NCBI RefSeq assembly: GCF_036378875.1
Contig: NZ_DASUVO010000153.1
Span: forward strand, 1 to 64,000
Origin: Actinophytocola sp036378875
GTDB lineage: Bacteria; Actinomycetota; Actinomycetes; Mycobacteriales; Pseudonocardiaceae
DNA: 64,000 bases
Direction of reading: 5' to 3'
The notes under the pieces were generated by a model. It did not search any database. It was given only the letters and a program-made list of their open reading frames with translations, and had not been told where the DNA came from. Of this stretch, positions 57,487-64,000 are shown piece by piece. A program made the translations under genes and the position numbers. Numbering within the stretch: the stretch's first letter is position 1; each line of letters starts with the position of its first letter.

Positions 57487-58776
57487 ATGCATGACCCGCG
57501 TGTACTGCTCGACCCGGCCACGGACGCGGTGCGCAAGCTGGCGCGCCGCGGCTTCACGCTCGACCTGCCCGCGCTGGAGGACCTGTTCTCCCGGCGCACG
57601 ACGGTGATCGGGCAGACGGACGAATCGCGCGCGGAGTCCAACCGGCTGGCCAAGGAGGTCGGGGCGTCCGCCAAGCGCGGCGAGGACGTGACCGCGATAC
57701 GGGAGCGGGCGAAGGAGCTGAAGGCCCGCGTCCAGGACCTCGAGGAGCAGCAGCGCAAGCTGGCCGCTGAGCTGGACGAGTACCTGCTGGGCATCCCGAA
57801 CCTGCCGAGCGACGACCTGCCGGACGGCAACACCGACGAGGACGCGGAGCTGGTCAGCGCGTGGGGCGAGCCGCCGAAGCTCGACTTCGAGCCGGCCGAC
57901 CACGTGACGATCGGCGAGAAGCTCGGCATCTTCGACTTCGCCAGGGCCACCAAACTGTCCGGCCCTCGGTTCAGCGTGACCCGAGGCGCGGGTGCCCGGC
58001 TGGAGCGCGCGATCGCCGCGTTCCTGCTCGAACTGCACACCGAGCGCCACGGCTACACCGAGTTCAACGTGCCGGTGATCGTCAACCGACCGACCATGAC
58101 CGGCACCGGCCAGCTACCGAAGTTCGAGGCAGACCTGTTCCGCACCGGCGTGGCGGACCGTGAGCTGTACCTGATCCCGACCGCCGAGGTGCCACTCACC
58201 AACCTGCACGCGAACGAAACCCTTGCCGCGGAAGACCTCCCGCTCGCTTACACGGCGAACACGCCGTGCTTCCGCTCGGAGGCCGGCTCGTACGGCAAGG
58301 ACACCCGAGGCCTGATCCGCGTCCACCAGTTCCAGAAGGTGGAGATCGTGCGGTTCTGCACCCCGGACCGGGCCAGCGCGGAGTTCGAGGTGTTGCTGTC
58401 CCACGCGGAGGCGTGCCTGCGAGAACTGGGCCTGGCATACCGGGTGGTGAAACTCGCGGCCGGCGACATCGGCTTCTCGGCCGAACGCACCTACGACATC
58501 GAGGTCTGGCTGCCAGGCCAGCAGCGATACCGAGAGATCTCGAGCGTGTCGGACTTCGGCACCTTCCAGGCCCGCCGCGCCAACATCCGCACCAAGTCCA
58601 AGGACGGCAAACGCGGCTTCGCCAACACCCTCAACGGCTCGGGCCTCCCGATCGGCCGCACACTGGTGGCGATCCTGGAACAGAACCAGCAGCCGGACGG
58701 CTCGGTCGTGATCCCACCCGCACTGGTCCCGCACACCCGCTTCGCCCGCATCAACGCGGACGGCACCACAGCCTGA
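57487..58776 (+). CDS. serS: Seryl-tRNA synthetase
   Basis: A 429-residue class II synthetase that charges tRNA-Ser. The N-terminal coiled-coil arm (residues about 25-105) is followed by the catalytic domain with motif 2 CFRSEAGSYGKDTRGLIRVH and motif 3 NGSGLPIGRTLVAILE, plus TAEVPLTN. All motifs are intact and the length is standard, so this is the housekeeping enzyme. TAGTCT (57474-57479) lies 7 nt before the ATG, implying a leaderless transcript that starts within the repeat array edge. An in-frame upstream start at 57445 lies in the repeats and is rejected. A terminator hairpin overlaps the stop. Confidence 0.96.
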   Translation: MHDPRVLLDPATDAVRKLARRGFTLDLPALEDLFSRRTTVIGQTDESRAESNRLAKEVGASAKRGEDVTAIRERAKELKARVQDLEEQQRKLAAELDEYLLGIPNLPSDDLPDGNTDEDAELVSAWGEPPKLDFEPADHVTIGEKLGIFDFARATKLSGPRFSVTRGAGARLERAIAAFLLELHTERHGYTEFNVPVIVNRPTMTGTGQLPKFEADLFRTGVADRELYLIPTAEVPLTNLHANETLAAEDLPLAYTANTPCFRSEAGSYGKDTRGLIRVHQFQKVEIVRFCTPDRASAEFEVLLSHAEACLRELGLAYRVVKLAAGDIGFSAERTYDIEVWLPGQQRYREISSVSDFGTFQARRANIRTKSKDGKRGFANTLNGSGLPIGRTLVAILEQNQQPDGSVVIPPALVPHTRFARINADGTTA

Positions 58777-58797
58777 TTCACCCTGTTCGGGTGAATC
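58775..58797 (+). terminator. Terminator of serS
   Basis: GATTCACCC pairs with GGGTGAATC (9 bp, perfect) around a 5-nt loop. The stem starts on the last bases of the stop codon region. Confidence 0.8.
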
Positions 58798-58888
58798 CCC
58801 ACGATCCAGCCCTCCCCTGACCTCCAACGAGTATTCTCCGTAACTGCGTGAACACGAAATATGTGTACACGCACCAAGGGGAGGGGAA

Positions 58889-59290
58889 GTGCCCAGCCGA
58901 GACCCACAGGGCGAATCACCAAAAAAGTCGATCTACATGCCATACGGCGCCAGCGGAGGCGGCGGCCAGGGCGGCAACTACGTCTTCACGGACCTAGCCC
59001 ACCTGGACAACATCATCACCAAGTGGACCAAGATCCGCGACGACATCCGCGACGACGGGATATACATCGGAGACGCGATCCGATACATCGTGCCGCCGGC
59101 TGACGACGGGCCAAGCCTCGCCCAGGCCAAGGCTGCGCGCGAATCGCTGGTCAACGGCCAAGCGCACAACGCGGCTATGTACGACTACGCCGATCGCATT
59201 ATCCAGAAGCTGCAAACGACTCGCGAACAATACGCCACGACCGAAGAGACCAACACCGACACGCTGCGGAACGCGGACCAGTACCGATGA
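58889..59290 (+). CDS. Type VII secretion (ESX) substrate-like helical protein
   Basis: A 133-residue, mainly helical protein. A Gly-rich start (YGASGGGGQGG) leads into amphipathic helices, and EQYATTEE near the C-terminus fits the YxxxD/E export signal of type VII substrates. No WxG motif is seen, so it is more like a PE partner than an EsxA. GTG 58889 follows AAGGGGAGGGGAA. Its stop overlaps the lipoprotein start as ATGA. It is the first gene of a five-gene ESX-type module. Assignment rests on context and the motif. Confidence 0.7.
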   Translation: MPSRDPQGESPKKSIYMPYGASGGGGQGGNYVFTDLAHLDNIITKWTKIRDDIRDDGIYIGDAIRYIVPPADDGPSLAQAKAARESLVNGQAHNAAMYDYADRIIQKLQTTREQYATTEETNTDTLRNADQYR

Positions 59291-59901
59291 CACCTCGAAC
59301 CACACGACTCGTCACCGCACTCGCCGCGATAGCAGCGATTGCGGGTTGCACCACTACCGCCAACGGAACCCCGCAGGCAGATCCAGGCAGTGAGCCGCCT
59401 CGCACATCCACTGCCGAGTCGACTAGCTCAGCGTCTCCGACGTCAACGAAGAACGAAGCACCGAAGGTCGCTGTCCCGCTTGATGCCAGCGCATTTCTTG
59501 CCGAGCCTTGCACATCTCTCACCTCGGCCCAACTGAGCAGCTTCACCGTGAACCCACCTGGCCGCCCTCACACCGAGCCTGGTCCAGGCTGTGGCTGGTT
59601 TGGCGCTGCCCAGTCCGTTGCCGTCAGCTGGCTCCTCGGCAACGAAGGCGGCTTGTCCGACACCTACCGCGGGCGTGAGCTGGAAGCGTATTTCGAGCCC
59701 ACGATGGTGGAGGATTATCCTGGGGTATTCGTCGATGCCAACGACAACCGCGCGACCGGACACTGTGGAATCGTCGTTGGGGTCTCAGACACCTTGGCGT
59801 TCTATGCCACCGTCGCCAGTCGGCTTGACGCTGAAGGATCCTGCGCTCTGGCCAAGCAGGTCGCCGCGGCGGCGATAGCCACCGTCAAGGAGGCCAACTG
59901 A
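59287..59901 (+). CDS. DUF3558 lipoprotein
   Basis: A 204-residue predicted lipoprotein. The lipobox AAIAGC follows a short hydrophobic signal (residues 1-20). A Thr/Ser/Pro-rich linker and a DUF3558-type domain follow (LAEPCTSLTSAQLSSFTV, then PGPGCGWFG, then CGIVVGV). This family often occurs next to type VII secretion genes in actinomycetes. ATG 59287 overlaps the preceding stop as ATGA, and its stop overlaps the next start as TGATG. Role is unknown. Confidence 0.85.
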   Translation: MTPRTTRLVTALAAIAAIAGCTTTANGTPQADPGSEPPRTSTAESTSSASPTSTKNEAPKVAVPLDASAFLAEPCTSLTSAQLSSFTVNPPGRPHTEPGPGCGWFGAAQSVAVSWLLGNEGGLSDTYRGRELEAYFEPTMVEDYPGVFVDANDNRATGHCGIVVGVSDTLAFYATVASRLDAEGSCALAKQVAAAAIATVKEAN

Positions 59902-61103
59902 TGGCCGAGATGAGTGGGCGGGAAATCTACGACAACTTCCACAATGGTGGGGGACCCGAGGGGTTGGCCGCCGGCGCGGCGATCGTGAAGAGTGTTTCTG
60001 GCCGTTACCGGGATCGGGCCCGTGAGATCCAGCAGTTGGTCGATGAGATGGAGTCCGCCTGGCAAGGCAATGCCGCTGGCCAGGCCAGACGGGGTGCTGG
60101 ACCTCTGCTCACCGAGCACGAGATCGCGAGCCACCACTTCAGCATTTCCGAGGATCTGACCGATCGGCAGTCGGGTTCGTACTCTCGTGCGAAGAACAGT
60201 GTCGTGCCCATGCCGCCCGAGCCAGGTGAAGTGCCGGCGTGGGGATCTGCGTCGGCTGCGGAATGGATTCCGTATGCGCAGCGCGTCGAGGAATACAAAG
60301 GCGCTGCCCAGCACAACGTCGACGTCATGAACGTGTACAGCGGGGCGAGCCTCTACAACACTGACAATCTCCCCGTGAAGTATGGCGAGCTGGCTGATGA
60401 CCAGGCCGGAGTCACATTCGACCAGCCAGACACGATCAACTCCGAGGACTTTCGCGACACGCGTGCCAGCTCCGGACCCGACGATCGCAGCGTCGGCGGG
60501 GCGCGAGACTTTGGGCCTGTCGGCGGACCCGGGCCGGGCGACACCGGCCCCGCGGGCAGACCGAACGTCACCACGCCGCCACCAATCCCTGGACAGGTGG
60601 GGCCCGCCGGCACGACGACCCCGGGTGGGTTCTCGCCCGGTCAGCAGCCCGTCGGCACGCCGCTGCCGTCCACCGACTTTGGGCAAGGCAGGCCGGTGCC
60701 GACCGGGGGTGCGCCGGTGGCCGGTTTCGGGCCTGTCGGGGTGGGTGGCGGCTATCCGCCAGGATTGAACCGTGGCGGTCCTGGTGAGTTCGGACCGCGT
60801 GGCAGTGGGCCGGGTGGCGGTGGGCCCGCTGGTGGGGCGTTGCCTCGCGGCGGTGCTTCCGGTGTCGGTGCCGAGCCACATCCAGCGCGTGCCAACTCGA
60901 CGTTCGGGCCGGCCGGAGCGCGGGGTGCGGGTGCCGGCATGGGCGGCGGTATGCCCATGGGGGGCGGGCGTGGCCGCGGTGAGGACGACACCGAACGGAA
61001 GACGCCCACCTACCTCGAGGGTGGCGATCCCGAGGACCTGTTCGGCAACGAGCTGCTCACCGCTCCGCCGGTCATTGGCGACGACGCGTACGAGGACGAC
61101 TGA
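59901..61103 (+). CDS. PPE-like type VII secretion substrate
   Basis: A 400-residue protein. Residues 1-170 are helical and contain ESAWQGNAAGQA (a WxG turn) and later IPYAQRVEEYKGAAQHNVDVMN, as in PPE-like domains of Pseudonocardiaceae. Residues about 190-350 are a Gly/Pro-rich low-complexity tail and the last 30 are acidic. ATG 59901 follows GGAGG and overlaps the stop of the lipoprotein gene. The next gene encodes an EspG chaperone, which recognises PPE tips, so this is its likely client. Confidence 0.8.
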   Translation: MAEMSGREIYDNFHNGGGPEGLAAGAAIVKSVSGRYRDRAREIQQLVDEMESAWQGNAAGQARRGAGPLLTEHEIASHHFSISEDLTDRQSGSYSRAKNSVVPMPPEPGEVPAWGSASAAEWIPYAQRVEEYKGAAQHNVDVMNVYSGASLYNTDNLPVKYGELADDQAGVTFDQPDTINSEDFRDTRASSGPDDRSVGGARDFGPVGGPGPGDTGPAGRPNVTTPPPIPGQVGPAGTTTPGGFSPGQQPVGTPLPSTDFGQGRPVPTGGAPVAGFGPVGVGGGYPPGLNRGGPGEFGPRGSGPGGGGPAGGALPRGGASGVGAEPHPARANSTFGPAGARGAGAGMGGGMPMGGGRGRGEDDTERKTPTYLEGGDPEDLFGNELLTAPPVIGDDAYEDD

Positions 61104-61121
61104 CACGCTTTGGGGGATCCT

Positions 61122-61844
61122 GTGGTGCTGCCCGCACCAGTTCGGCTGCCCGCATCCGCCCTGGCCGCCCTCGTTGAGCGGGAAAGGTTCGGCGAGCTTC
61201 ATCCCACCCTGGCCTCGGCCCCGGTGTGGCGGGACACGGCACCGGCGACCAACGACGTGACCGCGCAGCTCACCAAGCTCGGCTGGCGCGGCAGGGATGG
61301 CCGTCTCGACCGCGAAGTGGCCGTGTCGCTCGCCCTGTTGTGTCGGCAGGATGTCGCCTACTACGGCTGGTTCACCCACGACGGCACGACCACGGCGGTG
61401 CTGGCGGCCGGCGCCGGGCGCGAAGGCATTCTGGCGGTCCGTCGGCAGGACGGCATGATCGAGCTGAGTGGCGCCCAGTCCCGTCGGCTGGTCGAGCGGC
61501 TGATCGCCGAACTCCCTCAGACCCGACCCGCGTCCGGCGCGCCGGTCGTCGTCTCGCTCTCCGAGCTGCGGGCCACTGACAGGCACGGACGGCAGCGCGC
61601 GGAAGGTGGTGTCGTCGCCCATCGCGCGCGCCCGGAGATACGGCAGGTTCAGGAGTTGCTCAGGCTGCCGACGGTCGGCGCTGGTGAGTTGTACTCGAGC
61701 CACCGCCCACAGCCGTTGTGCTACGTCGACACCGCCGCTGGTCGGTACATGGTCACGACCGTCAACGCGGACACCGTGCGCATCGGTCCGGCACCAGGAT
61801 CTGCACTGGCCGACCAACTCAATGGCCTACGGTTAAGGGCGTGA
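61122..61844 (+). CDS. EspG-family ESX chaperone
   Basis: A 240-residue protein of PF14011 (EspG), which binds PE-PPE pairs in the cytoplasm before secretion. PVRLPASALAALVERERFGELH opens the domain, YYGWFTHDG and LRLPTVGAGELYSS are typical later blocks. GTG 61122 follows GGGGGA, and a TTG at 61110 would add four residues. It overlaps the next gene as GTGA. Presence of EspG with a PPE-like substrate and no EccC or EccD shows this is a satellite module that must use secretion machinery encoded elsewhere. Confidence 0.85.
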   Translation: MVLPAPVRLPASALAALVERERFGELHPTLASAPVWRDTAPATNDVTAQLTKLGWRGRDGRLDREVAVSLALLCRQDVAYYGWFTHDGTTTAVLAAGAGREGILAVRRQDGMIELSGAQSRRLVERLIAELPQTRPASGAPVVVSLSELRATDRHGRQRAEGGVVAHRARPEIRQVQELLRLPTVGAGELYSSHRPQPLCYVDTAAGRYMVTTVNADTVRIGPAPGSALADQLNGLRLRA

Positions 61845-62464
61845 ACGGGGAGAAACAGCTGGATCCTCGCGACTTCCGTGTCTCGGACGCCGAGCGCTCG
61901 CACGTGGTCAACGTGCTACAGAAGGCCATCGGCCACGGCCTGCTGTCGCTGGACGAGTTCACCGAACGGACCGACCGCGCCCTTGCCGCGAAAACCCGTG
62001 GCGACCTGAACGCGGTGCTCGTCGACCTGCCGGGGCTCACCCACAGCGATCCCAGCTCACCGGTGCGGGAGAAGCCAGTTGAGCTGCGGGCCACCATGGC
62101 CACACTCAAGCGCGACGGGAAATGGACGGTGCCGCGTCAGCTGGTCGTCTACAACCGGCTCGGCTCGACCGTGCTGGACTTCAGCGAAGCCACGATCGCC
62201 CACAGCGAGGTGCGGATCGAGCTGAACTGTGGCGGCGGCACGGTGAAGATCGTCCTGCCGGAACGGGCGTCGGTGGTCAGTGACGCGGTGCGCATGACCG
62301 CGGGCTCGGTCAAGGACAAGGTGGGCAACGGCCCGGGACGGCCGCGGTTCGTGCTGTCCGGCTCGGTCACGGCCGGCTCCCTGGTGATCCGCCGGCCGAG
62401 CTACGTGCGGATCGGCAACCTGATGTTCCGTTCCCCGTGGAAGATCACTCGCGCGGCGGACTGA
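61841..62464 (+). CDS. DUF1707 protein with LiaF-like C-terminal domain
   Basis: A 207-residue protein with an N-terminal DUF1707 (FRVSDAERSHVVNVLQKAIG, then GLLSLDEFTERTDRALAAKT) and a beta-rich C-terminal half (AHSEVRIELNCGGGTVKIVLP) similar in style to LiaF/YvqF cell-wall-stress proteins. No membrane segment is seen. GTG 61841 overlaps the EspG stop as GTGA. It completes the module, with an unknown role, perhaps as regulator. Confidence 0.8.
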   Translation: MNGEKQLDPRDFRVSDAERSHVVNVLQKAIGHGLLSLDEFTERTDRALAAKTRGDLNAVLVDLPGLTHSDPSSPVREKPVELRATMATLKRDGKWTVPRQLVVYNRLGSTVLDFSEATIAHSEVRIELNCGGGTVKIVLPERASVVSDAVRMTAGSVKDKVGNGPGRPRFVLSGSVTAGSLVIRRPSYVRIGNLMFRSPWKITRAAD

Positions 62465-62497
62465 GCGCATGAGACATCAGCAGGCGGGAGGACGGGC

Positions 62498-63529
62498 GTG
62501 AAGGCTCTGGTCAAGGCTGACCGGGCACCGGGGCTGGAGCTCACCGACGTGCCCGACCCCACGCCGGGACCCGGGGACGTGTTGCTGCGGGTGCTGCGGA
62601 CCGGTATCTGCGGCACCGACCTGCACATCGAGTCCTGGGACGAGTGGGCCGCGAACACGATCAAGGTGCCCCTGGTCGTCGGGCACGAGTTCGTCGGTGA
62701 GGTCGTCGAGGTCGGGGCAGCGGTCACCAAGGTCAAGGTCGGTGATCTCGTCAGCGGCGAAGGGCACCTGATCTGCGGTATCTGCCGCAACTGTCGGGCC
62801 GGACGTCGACATCTGTGCGCCAACACGGTCGGGCTCGGTGTGCACACGGCGGGCGCGTTCGCGCAGTACGCCGTGCTGCCCGAGCAGAACGCGTGGGTCC
62901 ACAACTACGAGGTGGACCTCGACGTCGCCGCGATCTTCGACCCCTTCGGCAACGCCGTGCACACCGCGCTGACGTTCCCGGTGCTGGGTGAGGACGTGCT
63001 GATCACCGGGGCGGGGCCGATCGGGTTGATGGCCGCGGCGGTCGCGCGGCACGCCGGCGCCCGGCACGTGGTGATCACCGACGTGAGCGAACCTCGGCTG
63101 GATCTGGCCGGGAAGATGGGCGTCAGCCTGGCGCTGAACGTGGCCACCACGAAGATCCACGACGTGTACGACGAGCTACGCATGACCGAGGGCTTCGACG
63201 TGGGCATGGAGATGTCCGGGCAGCCGTCGGCGTTGCGCGAAATGATCGCGAACATGACGCACGGCGGGCGGATCGCGATGCTCGGCCTGCCCGCGTCGGA
63301 GATCCCCATCGACTGGTCGAACGTGGTGCTGAAGATGTTGACGATCAAGGGGATCTACGGCCGCGAGATGTTCGAGACCTGGTACGCGATGTCGGTTCTG
63401 CTGCAGGCGGGGCTGGACATCTCCCCGGTGATCACCCACCGGTTCCCCTACACCGAGCACGCCACCGCGTTCGCCACCGCCCGGGACGGCCGGTGCGGCA
63501 AGGTCATCATGGATTGGACGGAGAGCTGA
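62498..63529 (+). CDS. tdh: L-threonine 3-dehydrogenase
   Basis: A 343-residue zinc-dependent medium-chain dehydrogenase that oxidises L-threonine to 2-amino-3-ketobutyrate with NAD. GICGTDLHIESWDEWA and GHEFVGEV carry the catalytic zinc ligands, CGICRNCRAGRRHLC the structural zinc site, and ITGAGPIGLMAAAVARHAGA the NAD fold. FDPFGNAVHTALTF is specific to Tdh rather than general alcohol dehydrogenases. GTG 62498 follows GGGAGGACGGGC. Its stop overlaps the kbl start as TGATG, and the pair forms the threonine-to-glycine pathway. Confidence 0.95.
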   Translation: MKALVKADRAPGLELTDVPDPTPGPGDVLLRVLRTGICGTDLHIESWDEWAANTIKVPLVVGHEFVGEVVEVGAAVTKVKVGDLVSGEGHLICGICRNCRAGRRHLCANTVGLGVHTAGAFAQYAVLPEQNAWVHNYEVDLDVAAIFDPFGNAVHTALTFPVLGEDVLITGAGPIGLMAAAVARHAGARHVVITDVSEPRLDLAGKMGVSLALNVATTKIHDVYDELRMTEGFDVGMEMSGQPSALREMIANMTHGGRIAMLGLPASEIPIDWSNVVLKMLTIKGIYGREMFETWYAMSVLLQAGLDISPVITHRFPYTEHATAFATARDGRCGKVIMDWTES

Positions 63530-64000
63530 TGTTCGGCGCCATGAAGGAAAACCTGCGCGACGAGCTGGTGACGATCCGGGAAGCGGGGCTGTACAAGGCC
63601 GAACGGGTCCTCTCCACACCGCAGAACGCGTCGGTGCGGGTCGGTACAGGTGCCGCGGTCCTGAACTTCTGCGCCAACAACTACCTCGGGCTCTCAGACC
63701 ACCCCGTGCTTGTCGAGGCGGCGAAGGACGCGTTGGACCGGTGGGGCTTCGGCATGTCCTCGGTGCGGTTCATCTGTGGCACGCAGGAACAGCACAAGGA
63801 GCTGGAGGCCGCGCTGTCGAGCTTCCTCGGCACCGAGGACACGATCCTGTACGGCTCGTGCTTCGACGCGAACGCCGGCCTGTTCGAGACACTGCTCGGC
63901 CCCGAGGACGCGGTGATCTCCGACGAGCTCAACCACGCGTCGGTGATCGACGGCATCCGGCTGTGCAAGGCGAAGCGGCTGCGGTACAAGAACCGGGACA
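63529..64000 (+). CDS. kbl: Glycine C-acetyltransferase (2-amino-3-ketobutyrate CoA ligase), N-terminal part (cut by window end)
   Basis: The first 157 codons of a pyridoxal-phosphate enzyme that splits 2-amino-3-ketobutyrate with CoA to glycine and acetyl-CoA. NFCANNYLGLSDHP, GFGMSSVRFICGTQ, LYGSCFDANAGLFE and SDELNHASVIDGIRLCKAK are the Kbl sequence of the alpha-oxoamine synthase family. ATG 63529 overlaps the tdh stop, and a second ATG four codons later is an alternative. The PLP lysine would lie beyond the window. Confidence 0.95.
   Translation, partial: MFGAMKENLRDELVTIREAGLYKAERVLSTPQNASVRVGTGAAVLNFCANNYLGLSDHPVLVEAAKDALDRWGFGMSSVRFICGTQEQHKELEAALSSFLGTEDTILYGSCFDANAGLFETLLGPEDAVISDELNHASVIDGIRLCKAKRLRYKNRD

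Noticed and set aside
57487..58776. serS as an antibiotic self-resistance paralogue
   Set aside because: All class II motifs and the tRNA-binding arm are standard and no biosynthetic cluster is adjacent; housekeeping is the simpler reading.

Overview
The window is high-GC actinobacterial DNA (about 70 percent GC, many GTG starts, TANNNT -10 elements placed 6-8 nt before start codons). Family content (DUF574-type SAM methyltransferase, EspG and PPE-like type VII secretion genes, Tat-exported PhoX phosphatases, bacterial dynamins, chaplin-like repeats) suggests a Pseudonocardiaceae-type actinomycete such as the Lentzea/Saccharothrix group. The genus is inference. The block ino1 - padR - DUF5318 - ponA - GT87 - rpsF - ssb - rpsR - rplI - dnaB (34.2-49.0 kb) has the gene order of Mycobacterium tuberculosis Rv0046c-Rv0058, which lies close to oriC. 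A near-consensus parS site (8.68 kb) and many DnaA-box-like sites fit an origin-proximal chromosomal segment.

Layout. 0-7.1 kb: end of a phosphoglycerate mutase gene, a DksA/TraR zinc-finger protein, a P-loop ATPase, and a GH38 alpha-mannosidase coupled to a parvulin-like protein. 7.1-10.7 kb: repeat-rich intergenic DNA, a ROK sugar kinase, a MarR-GNAT fusion regulator and a methyltransferase. 10.7-19.7 kb (minus strand): GTP-type PEP carboxykinase; a four-gene operon of two dynamin-like GTPases, a GrpE-like protein and an acidic DxDxDG repeat protein; and an autoregulated-looking operon of two membrane proteins plus a YtrA-type GntR repressor. 19.8-26.6 kb (plus): NarL-type two-component system, ABC exporter, an unknown protein, trmB and an amidohydrolase. 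26.9-33.7 kb (minus): a small SigE-family sigma factor with a membrane partner, two tandem PhoX phosphatases, an SDR and a LUD protein. 33.8-36.0 kb: HxlR regulator, inositol-phosphate synthase and PadR. 36.2-49.0 kb: the conserved cell-wall/ribosome/replication block, interrupted by a second GT87 enzyme, endonuclease IV and a secreted protein. 49-54 kb: an unknown protein and two secreted proteins, one a 1048-residue chaplin-like repeat protein. 54.4-58.8 kb: AI-2E-type membrane protein, MacS/MacR-like two-component system and serS. 58.9-62.5 kb: a lower-GC type VII secretion substrate/chaperone module. 62.5-64 kb: the threonine catabolic pair tdh-kbl, cut by the window end.

The strongest unexplained signals are regulatory or structural. 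(1) A roughly 50-bp dispersed intergenic repeat occurs as eight recognised copies at three loci (7.1-7.7, 26.6-26.9 and 41.3-41.5 kb), and seven of the eight have a DnaA-box-like nonamer on the same side. (2) The rplI-dnaB gap holds helically phased GTCCACA motifs, a perfect actinobacterial SOS box, and a triplicated 15-bp unit encoding an 18-codon upstream ORF that overlaps the dnaB start. (3) A perfect 9-bp inverted repeat brackets the Shine-Dalgarno of the GntR/membrane-protein operon. (4) A 31-bp tandem array precedes serS and supplies its -10 element. No rRNA, tRNA, CRISPR array, transposase or prophage gene was seen.
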